DNA from: Desulfobulbaceae bacterium UBA2775
GTDB lineage: Bacteria > Desulfobacterota > Desulfobulbia > Desulfobulbales > Desulfocapsaceae
Direction: 5' to 3'
Assembly (NCBI GenBank): GCA_002352445.1
Contig: DEIL01000111.1
Location: forward strand, 13,772 to 22,798
Length of the DNA stretch: 9,027 bases
The notes under the pieces were generated by a model. That model had not been told where the DNA came from, did no database searches, and was given only the letters and a program-made list of their open reading frames with translations. The position numbers and the translations under genes are program-made. This document shows, one piece after another, positions 1 through 6,122 of the stretch (the stretch's first letter is position 1; each line of letters opens with the position of its first letter).

Positions 1-296
1 TCGATATTAACAAAGAAAAAGCCACCATCTTCGCCATGGCCGGCCGGTACAAGATAACCGATAGACTGGCTGTCCTGGCCGGAAATAATGTATCGATAGA
101 TTTCATGCATGGAAATCGAATCCGGCACTGTTACATCGCCCCTGTAACCCAGTAATTCAAGTATAACCTGCTGCTCTTTAGCGTGTTCGTTATGTTTCTT
201 GGCATTGGATGTAAAGATAAAGGTAACACCGATGACGGTGGCGGCCAGCAGGCATGATACTGTCAGGCGGATAATGATAGTGATAATATCTTTCAT
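1..296 (-). CDS. rnfG: RnfG, electron transport complex subunit G (5' part only)
   Basis: RnfG is a membrane-anchored flavoprotein subunit of the Rnf complex. Its FMN, attached covalently to a threonine, passes electrons between other Rnf subunits on the outer face of the inner membrane. Only the first 98 codons are present; the gene continues past base 1. The visible protein begins MKDIITIIIRLTVSC and has one N-terminal hydrophobic helix at about residues 4-28, then a polar stretch rich in Lys, His and Glu, as expected for a single-pass RnfG. The C-terminal flavinylation motif (SGAT type) is outside the window, so that part cannot be checked. The ATG overlaps the rnfD stop in an ATGA, and a strong GGGAGG ribosome site lies 6 nt upstream inside rnfD. 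The call rests mainly on position after rnfC and rnfD plus topology, because the N-terminus of this family is poorly conserved. Confidence 0.88.
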   Translation of the reverse strand, partial: MKDIITIIIRLTVSCLLAATVIGVTFIFTSNAKKHNEHAKEQQVILELLGYRGDVTVPDSISMHEIYRYIISGQDSQSIGYLVPAGHGEDGGFFFVNI

Positions 297-1348
297 TCTG
301 CACCTCCCTGGGGTGGAGCAAAACGTTTCGGTTTAAACCAGCTGTCCAAAACAGTACTCAATGGATTCATGAGAAGAATGGCATAACAGATTCCCTCAGG
401 ATATCCTCCCTTCAAGCGAATCAGGACAGTCAAAGCTCCAATGCAGATACCGTACACAATCTGGGATATCTTTGTGGTTGGGGATGTTACATAGTCCGTA
501 GCCATAAAAAATGCGCCGAGAATCGCCCCCCCGGTTACAAGTGCGAGCAATGGATCCCCTCTGAAATAGGTTTCTCCGCCAAACACCCAGGTAAGCACAG
601 CTATGGTGCCAAGGATTGAGACTGGGATGTGGTAGGTGATATATTTCCTGTAAAGCAGATAACCACCTCCAAGCAGGAGAAGAAGGCCGGAGGTCTCACC
701 AATACAACCGGGACGCCAACCTAAAAAAAAGCTCGTATACAGTCCAGCTCCGGAGCCGAACGCTTCAGTAAATGCAGCCAATCCCTGTTCTTTCATCACC
801 GCCAGCGGAGTGGCTGTGGATATTGCATCTATGGATGTTCCGAGATAGGAAAAAATCCCGAATCCTTCCACAGGGGAAAGCCATGCCGATGTCATGGCAA
901 CCGGAAAAGATGCCAGCAAAAAGGCCCTCCCAAGCAGAGCCGGATTAAAAAAGTTATAGCCGATTCCGCCTAAAAGATGTTTGCCGATATAGATTGCAAA
1001 AATTGCTGCAAGAATCGGCAGCAGAGGTGATACACCGGGAGGTATGACAAAGGCAAGGAGCAGTCCGGTAAGCACCGCACTTCCGTCCTTTATGGTCACT
1101 CTTCGGCCTAACGCTTTTTGACTCACAGCTTCAACAACGACGCAACTGACAACGGAGACAGCCGTTATGAAAAGCGTTTGAATACCGAAAACAAAAACTG
1201 ATAAAATCAGTGGCGGCATAAGACAGGCAACAACCGTCCACATAATTTTTTCAACCGACTCACTGCTCTTTATATGTGGTGAGACAGAAACCTTCCAGAG
1301 CTTCACCGGTGCAGTTGTCTGGTCGTCTGACACTTGCTGTTTGATCAT
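293..1348 (-). CDS. rnfD: RnfD, electron transport complex subunit D
   Basis: RnfD is an integral membrane subunit of the Rnf complex, homologous to NqrB, and carries a covalently bound FMN in the path from ferredoxin/NADH to ion translocation. The 351-residue length is usual for the family. Visible hallmarks are KDGSAVLTGLLLAFVIPP (residues 87-104), FNPALLGRAFLLASFP (134-149), and ISTATPL (176-182), where Thr180 is the expected flavin attachment site, followed by FMATDYVTSPTT (about 281-292) near the C-terminus. Several hydrophobic spans are clear, beginning near residue 35, and both ends are polar. The ATG at 1348 has a strong AAGGAG 4 nt upstream. The gene lies 37 nt after rnfC and its TGA overlaps the rnfG start by 4 nt, which indicates translational coupling. 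Nothing looks broken; the motif residues are intact. Confidence 0.97.
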   Translation of the reverse strand: MIKQQVSDDQTTAPVKLWKVSVSPHIKSSESVEKIMWTVVACLMPPLILSVFVFGIQTLFITAVSVVSCVVVEAVSQKALGRRVTIKDGSAVLTGLLLAFVIPPGVSPLLPILAAIFAIYIGKHLLGGIGYNFFNPALLGRAFLLASFPVAMTSAWLSPVEGFGIFSYLGTSIDAISTATPLAVMKEQGLAAFTEAFGSGAGLYTSFFLGWRPGCIGETSGLLLLLGGGYLLYRKYITYHIPVSILGTIAVLTWVFGGETYFRGDPLLALVTGGAILGAFFMATDYVTSPTTKISQIVYGICIGALTVLIRLKGGYPEGICYAILLMNPLSTVLDSWFKPKRFAPPQGGAE

Positions 1349-1385
1349 AATTCTCCTTCAATTCCCGGATAAACCCAAGCTTGTG

Positions 1386-2699
1386 TTACGGTCTCTTTGC
1401 CTTCATCTTGGCAAGCCTTACAAACTGCACAAGGGGGCGCTTGGCCGGACAGACATAGGCGCAGGAGCCACATTCGAAACAATCAAAAACGCCAAAAGGT
1501 TCGGTGTCCTCGGCCCGATTGGCCTCCACATAGATTCCGATTTCTTTCGGTTCAAGTCCCATGGGACAGGCCTCGAGACACCATCCGCACCTGATACACT
1601 GGGAATGGGGACTGGTGTCGATCTCGTCTTCTGTGAGAAAAAGAATCGCAGAAGTAGTCTTGGTGATTGGGATATCGAGGCTGGACACAGCAAAACCCAT
1701 CATCGGCCCACCCATAATAATTTTTGATAATCCCGGTTCCAGCCCTCCAAGATAATCGACAATATCTTTGATTCTGGTGCCTACTTTCAGCAGAAGATTG
1801 GCAGGTTTATTGATGCCTTTTCCAGCTATCGTGACCACCTTCTCGTAGAGTGGCTTGCCATAGACAACACCATCATAAATTGCCTTAGCCGTTGATACAT
1901 TCTGCACCACAACGCCCACTGCGGAAGGAAGCGCCATTGCCGGAACCTTTCTTCCGGTAATGGCCTGAATGAGCTGCTTCTCCGAACCCTGAGGATATTT
2001 TACCTGCAATGTCTCGATCTTGATTGAACAGTCTCCAGTCGATGCCTGCTCTGCTGCCGCAGTCATCACCTTGATTGCATCCTGTTTATTGGATTCAATA
2101 CCGATATAACACTCATTAATACCGAGTATTTTCAGGATAATTCCAGCTCCACCAACGATCTCCGCAGCATGCTCAAGCATCTGCCGGTGATCTGAGGTGA
2201 TATACGGTTCGCACTCTGCTCCATTCAGCAGTAAAATATCCACCGGTGAACCGGCAGGCGGGTTGAGTTTGACGTGGGTGGGGAAACCTGCACCACCAAC
2301 ACCTATAATCCCTGCATCATTCACCTTCTGCAACAGCTCGGACCCATCAAAGGATTGCCAGTCCTGCTCCGGATATTGAACCGGATCCGCTTCATGATCC
2401 ACACCTATCGTAAGTGAAGGAGCAGTCACCCTCATCGGATGAGCAGATGTGCCAATTGCCTTTATCTTCCCTGTAACCGGTGAATGAAGCGGCACTCCCA
2501 ACCCCCTCTTCACCTCGCCGACAAGAGCACCTTCGTTAATTTCTTCCTTTCTTGCAACAGTCGGTGTACATGGAGCACCAATATGTTGACCGAGAATGAG
2601 CTCAAGCTCATCGGGAACAGGCATCACTTCAATGCTCAGTCCTGCAGTCTGCTCCTTAAATTCCGGCGGATGTGCGCCACCTTTTGGAAATGTCAGCAT
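1386..2699 (-). CDS. rnfC: RnfC, electron transport complex subunit C (NADH/FMN and Fe-S subunit)
   Basis: RnfC is the peripheral cytoplasmic subunit of Rnf that handles NAD(H) and FMN; it resembles the NuoF/NqrF-type NADH module and has two ferredoxin-like 4Fe-4S clusters. Using the longest frame (from 2750, 454 codons) for numbering, it has the start motif FPKGGAHPPE (21-30), the nucleotide-site glycine loop GVGGAGFPT (150-158), LNGAECEPYITSDHR (175-189), and two cluster motifs: C385, C388, C391, C395 and C424, C427, C430, C434. I place the start at the internal ATG at 2699 (437 aa) because family members begin just before the KGGxHPPE motif. The alternative ATG at 2750 adds 17 residues with no family character and overlaps the upstream gene by 17 nt. 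Neither start has a convincing Shine-Dalgarno sequence, so translation may depend on coupling to the upstream gene. The function call is very secure; the start is not. Confidence 0.96.
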   Translation of the reverse strand: MLTFPKGGAHPPEFKEQTAGLSIEVMPVPDELELILGQHIGAPCTPTVARKEEINEGALVGEVKRGLGVPLHSPVTGKIKAIGTSAHPMRVTAPSLTIGVDHEADPVQYPEQDWQSFDGSELLQKVNDAGIIGVGGAGFPTHVKLNPPAGSPVDILLLNGAECEPYITSDHRQMLEHAAEIVGGAGIILKILGINECYIGIESNKQDAIKVMTAAAEQASTGDCSIKIETLQVKYPQGSEKQLIQAITGRKVPAMALPSAVGVVVQNVSTAKAIYDGVVYGKPLYEKVVTIAGKGINKPANLLLKVGTRIKDIVDYLGGLEPGLSKIIMGGPMMGFAVSSLDIPITKTTSAILFLTEDEIDTSPHSQCIRCGWCLEACPMGLEPKEIGIYVEANRAEDTEPFGVFDCFECGSCAYVCPAKRPLVQFVRLAKMKAKRP

Positions 2700-2733
2700 A
2701 GATTCAGTGTCTTGTGATTCAATGGGGGTGCCT

Positions 2734-3717
2734 CTACGACATACCGGCATAATATTTCATAAACTGAGTACGTTCAAACACATCAGCATTCTCTGCCTGT
2801 CCGTAACTCAGTTTTCCTCTGAATTCTTCCAGGGAGTCAAAAGATTTTTCTGCCATCCATTTTTCCAGTCCTTCAATAATTACCTGAACCTGCTCCGGGC
2901 CATTGTTATATATAGTGGAAACCACCTGGACTGCAGTGGCTCCAGCCAAAATCTGCTTAATCAGCCCCTCACTGTCATGGACGCCCGTTGATGCCACCAG
3001 ATCTTTTTCAATAATCCCCGACATCAGAGCAATCCACCTGAGAGATCCACAAATTTCTTCCGGAGTACTGAGTACATTGGAGGATTTAACTGTCAGATTG
3101 TCTATATCGATATCCGGTGTATAATACCGGTTAAACAAAACAAAACCCGAAACTTTGTCGTTCCAACTGAGTTTTGAGATCAGATTTGCAAGAGATGCCG
3201 AGTAGTGACTCATCTTCAGGGCGATAGGGATGGAAGTCTTTTCACCGACACTATTGAGAATATCGAAATATCTCTTTTCGTTCTCCTCACTGGTTATTCG
3301 GGGATTGCTCGGCAACAGGGAAATGTTCAGCTCAAGAGCATCGGCTCCTTCCTCCTCTAAAGACTTGGCAAAAGAGACCCATTCTGCCCCAGAGACACAG
3401 TGAACACTGGCAATAACTGGAATATCTACACTCTTTCTAGCGCCGGAGATCAGGCGGAGGTATTCATTTAGCTCACTTCCACGGGTATACTCACGAACAT
3501 AGTCGGTTGCACCGGGGTAATCTGTATTATAGCTTTCAATGTTACTGGACAATTCAGCCTGAATCTGTTCTTCAAAAAGCGACTTCAGGACAACTGCTGC
3601 AGCACCGTTTTCAGAAAGTTTCTTTATCTTGTCTACTGAATTTGTAAACCCGCAACTACCAATGATCACGGGATTTTTCAGATTTAACCCAAGGTATTTA
3701 GTTGCAATATCCTTCAT
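2734..3717 (-). CDS. Dihydroorotate dehydrogenase-like FMN flavoprotein (catalytic Cys not conserved)
   Basis: This 327-residue protein is an FMN-binding TIM barrel of the class 1 dihydroorotate dehydrogenase (PyrD) family, and appears soluble and cytoplasmic. Family features seen: the N-terminal LKNPVIIGSCGF strand (13-24), VVLKS with Lys45 matching the PyrD lysine near the flavin, ELNIS (129-133), ALKMS with Lys168, FNR (195-197), and a C-terminal phosphate-binding part STGVHDSEGLIKQILAGATA (253-262 and flanks). In true class 1 PyrD the ELN motif continues as N-x-S-C-P-N with Cys as catalytic base; here it reads NISLLPSN, so Leu134 takes the Cys place. Genuine dihydroorotate oxidation is therefore doubtful. 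It belongs to the poorly characterised 'dihydroorotate dehydrogenase-like' group. It is first in the rnf operon, with AGAGG just 2 nt before its ATG, which suggests a redox role linked to ferredoxin or NADH; this link is inference from context. Confidence 0.85.
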   Translation of the reverse strand: MKDIATKYLGLNLKNPVIIGSCGFTNSVDKIKKLSENGAAAVVLKSLFEEQIQAELSSNIESYNTDYPGATDYVREYTRGSELNEYLRLISGARKSVDIPVIASVHCVSGAEWVSFAKSLEEEGADALELNISLLPSNPRITSEENEKRYFDILNSVGEKTSIPIALKMSHYSASLANLISKLSWNDKVSGFVLFNRYYTPDIDIDNLTVKSSNVLSTPEEICGSLRWIALMSGIIEKDLVASTGVHDSEGLIKQILAGATAVQVVSTIYNNGPEQVQVIIEGLEKWMAEKSFDSLEEFRGKLSYGQAENADVFERTQFMKYYAGMS

Positions 3718-3934
3718 TTCCTCTTGTCTGTTTCCCTCTGAATAATTTTATTGGGTTGTGACTCTCACCCACCTGTGAACAAGGCAGCACCATATATAAA
3801 AAGAATTTAAGTAAATAATTAATAATTTAAATTCTATGTGTAATCAAGTCTATAAATAAAAAGGACAACTATATCTGTATAATATGCTGATATTAATTCA
3901 TATATTCCAGTATCACCAGCCTACAGCTAATATC

Positions 3935-3967
3935 ATATTGACATTTATTTTAAACATATGTCAATAT
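3935..3967. repeat. Perfect 10-bp inverted repeat, candidate operator
   Basis: The left arm ATATTGACAT (3935-3944) and the right arm ATGTCAATAT (3958-3967) are exact reverse complements with a 13-nt AT-rich spacer. Each arm carries TTGACA on one strand. The repeat lies about 220 bp upstream of the flavoprotein-rnf start codon. Half-site centres are 23 bp apart, about two helical turns, which would suit a dimeric regulator or two cooperating dimers. It is not followed by a T tract, so a terminator is unlikely. The regulator is unknown, and the AT-rich setting makes some self-complementarity cheap. Confidence 0.5.
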
Positions 3968-4066
3968 AATACACATATTGCGTATTAATACCTGTATACG
4001 AAAGTCATGTCGCTTCTCGGACGAAGAGGGATTTGGAGATCGGGATCAGTATCCATGAAAAATGAG

Positions 4067-4091
4067 ATATCTTTCCTGACAGGGAAGATAT
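4067..4091 (-). terminator. Possible intrinsic terminator after the hybrid kinase gene
   Basis: A 10-bp stem with a 5-nt loop is formed by ATATCTTTCC (4067-4076) and GGGAAGATAT (4082-4091). Read on the minus strand it has one C/A mismatch and is followed 4 nt later by a run of five T (ATTTTTC), about 110 nt after the kinase stop codon. Read on the plus strand the mismatch becomes a G-U pair, making a better stem, but no T run follows. It may therefore end the kinase transcript, or be a structure in a plus-strand RNA. Evidence is moderate to weak. Confidence 0.3.
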
Positions 4092-4200
4092 GGAGCGTGG
4101 AGGGAGAGTATCTTTGAAATTGCTATAATTTGGCAGGAATATCTTAGGGGTTACCTTGAAAATTTGCTTTTTCTTACAATCTCTTCGTTATGGGAAACTT

Positions 4201-6120
4201 CTAATTTTTCAAAGCACCCAGCAGAGACTGCTTAACAGCCACCCCAAGCTGATCAAGAGTATAGGGCTTCCTGATAAAATGTGACACACCAAGTGCCTGA
4301 ATTTTTGCTAACTCTTCGTTCTCCGAGAAGCCACTGATAACGATAGCCTTCTGCTGTGGATTGATCTTTAACATCTGTTCGTAGGTTTCTCTGCCATTCA
4401 TCCCCTGCTCTAAAATCATATCCAGAATAACCAGATCAACCGGAGTCTTGTTGTAGAGTTTTAAAGCATCTTCGCCACTGGTAACCGTAAAAGCCTGGTA
4501 ACCAATGTTTGTGAGCAGATTACGGGTTGTTAAACATTGCGTTTCCTGATCATCGACCACAAGAATAGCCTCACCATTGCCTCTCAATGCATTGAGGGAC
4601 AGGGCAGGACTGTTACAGAGCTCTTCTTCGTCTGTTGATGGTATAAAAACCTCAAATGAGGTTCCTTCCTCTCCACTTTTGACATTAATAAACCCACCAT
4701 GATCATGGATTGTAGACCAGACAATGGCCAAACCAAGCCCCGTCCCACTTCTTCCCATGACTTTTTTTGAATAAAAAGGTTCGAAAATACGGTCGAGATC
4801 ATCTGCGGGGATGCCGGAACCATTATCTGAAACAGTAATTTTAATATAATCTCCGGCCACCATTTTTTCATATGCGATGACCGGCTCGGAGAAATGGGCG
4901 TTCTCAGTTGTGATAACAATTAAACCATCACTCTCCAGAGCTTCCATAGCATTTCCGACCAGGTTCATCAAAACCTTGGAAATCTGCATCTCGGAACAGT
5001 ACATGTTCAAAAGATTGGAGTCCAGATTTGACAGAATGGTAATTCCGGAAAATTGGGTGATATAATCCTTATGTTCGATGGAGGAGAGATGATCGGCTAT
5101 TATGGTGTTTGGATTTTTTACTATCTTGGGGGTTGTCGTTCCCCGGGCAATGGTGATAAGATCTGAGACAACTGACGCTGCCCTCTTTCCTGCTTTTTGA
5201 ATAATTTTTATTGATTCCCTGTGCTTATCAGATTTATCCATACCCATAAGCAAAATTTCAGGATAGCTCACAATCCCCGCAAGAATGTTGTTGAGGTCAT
5301 GGGCTACAGAACCCGCCATCAGGCCGAGAGCCTCCATCTTACTTGCCTTGGCAAGTTGCATTTGCAAATCAAGGTTTTCCTGTTCTGCTTTTTTTCTCTC
5401 GGTTATATCCCGAATCGCGCAAACCCGTAGATTCTGTCCCTGGAATTTTATGTAACTGGATCGGGTTTCAAGAGGAAATTCAGAGCGGTCTTTTCTCACA
5501 CCTGTTGCTTCATGGGAACCGGTAATGCCATTTTCAATCCTGCTCTGAATCTGTACGAGGGAGTTCCTGTTAAAAATTCTCTCCAGTATGTGCGTTCTTA
5601 TCAGCTCTTCTTTCCGGTAGCCAAACATATCAAAAAACTGTTGGTTCCCTTCGACGATAAGCCCCTTGTTATGGACTATAACCCCTTCCCAGGAAGCCTC
5701 TGTGAGTGTTTTAAACCTCTTTTCACTGTCATTGAGTTCTTTTCCCAGTTTGGCATGCCTGATGGCGCTGTCAATGGTTGCCTTGAGCAGTTCATGGACT
5801 ATCGGTTTCTTCAGATAGTCATAAGCGCCCTTTTTCATCGCTGCAACTGCAGTTTCCACAGTGGTGTTGCCTGTTATCATTATCACCGGCAACAGGGAAC
5901 ACGATATTTTGATCAAATCAAGGGTTTCAACACCACTCATTTCAGGGAGGTCAACATCCAGAAGGACAAGGTCATAGGGTTTCTGCTCAAGCAACTCCAG
6001 GGCCTCTTCCCCACTGAGGGCAATAGTACTGGGATAATTTTGTATACGGAGTATTTGCTGAAGACTCTCTGCAAATCTCAGGTTATCATCAACCAGCAGG
6101 ATGTGGGCCGAAACGTCCAT
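4201..6120 (-). CDS. Hybrid histidine kinase, REC-PAS-HisKA-HATPase-REC
   Basis: This 639-residue soluble hybrid sensor kinase has five domains. An N-terminal receiver (about 5-120) has acidic pair D11/D12, phospho-acceptor D55, T83 and K105. A PAS domain (about 133-245) ends in the usual DITERKKAE. The dimerisation domain has the H-box SVAHDLNNIL with phospho-accepting H274. The ATPase has an N-box at 386-390, DNGSGIP (432-438) and GTGLGLAIV (459-467). A C-terminal receiver (about 518-635) has D523/D524, D567, S596 and K618. All catalytic residues are present. There is no membrane segment and no DNA-binding output, so phosphate probably passes to another protein. The frame is open from 6183, but I start at 6120: TGGAG lies 7 nt upstream, the protein then begins MDVSAHILLVDDN as receivers do, and the gap to the upstream gene is 2 nt. 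The longer start would overlap that gene by 61 nt. The signal is unknown. Confidence 0.95.
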   Translation of the reverse strand: MDVSAHILLVDDNLRFAESLQQILRIQNYPSTIALSGEEALELLEQKPYDLVLLDVDLPEMSGVETLDLIKISCSLLPVIMITGNTTVETAVAAMKKGAYDYLKKPIVHELLKATIDSAIRHAKLGKELNDSEKRFKTLTEASWEGVIVHNKGLIVEGNQQFFDMFGYRKEELIRTHILERIFNRNSLVQIQSRIENGITGSHEATGVRKDRSEFPLETRSSYIKFQGQNLRVCAIRDITERKKAEQENLDLQMQLAKASKMEALGLMAGSVAHDLNNILAGIVSYPEILLMGMDKSDKHRESIKIIQKAGKRAASVVSDLITIARGTTTPKIVKNPNTIIADHLSSIEHKDYITQFSGITILSNLDSNLLNMYCSEMQISKVLMNLVGNAMEALESDGLIVITTENAHFSEPVIAYEKMVAGDYIKITVSDNGSGIPADDLDRIFEPFYSKKVMGRSGTGLGLAIVWSTIHDHGGFINVKSGEEGTSFEVFIPSTDEEELCNSPALSLNALRGNGEAILVVDDQETQCLTTRNLLTNIGYQAFTVTSGEDALKLYNKTPVDLVILDMILEQGMNGRETYEQMLKINPQQKAIVISGFSENEELAKIQALGVSHFIRKPYTLDQLGVAVKQSLLGALKN

Positions 6121-6122
6121 TC

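Larger units (their letters stand above)
3718..4200. other. Intergenic region between kinase pair and rnf operon
   Basis: These 483 bases hold no gene that I can defend. Bases from about 3780 to 4000 are very AT-rich; about 4005-4110 is clearly richer in G+C. Contents seen: a perfect inverted repeat (3935-3967), a hairpin (4067-4091), plus-strand TATAAT hexamers at 3878, 3965 and 4124, and a 36-codon plus-strand open frame (4007-4117) without a good ribosome site. The promoter of the minus-strand flavoprotein-rnf operon should lie here. The best minus-strand sigma70-like pair I find is TTGATT (3847-3842) and TATTAA (3824-3819), 17 nt apart, which is weak. The length and the change of composition suggest regulatory sequence or a decayed insert. 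Confidence 0.6.

Noticed and set aside
1341..1727. 128-codon plus-strand open frame
   Set aside because: Antisense to the C-terminal Fe-S region of rnfC, which is clearly the coding strand.
4068..4145. Recurring TATCTT (4068, 4109, 4140) as a possible repeat array
   Set aside because: Six-base matches at irregular spacing (41 and 31 nt) in AT-rich DNA are not distinguishable from chance.
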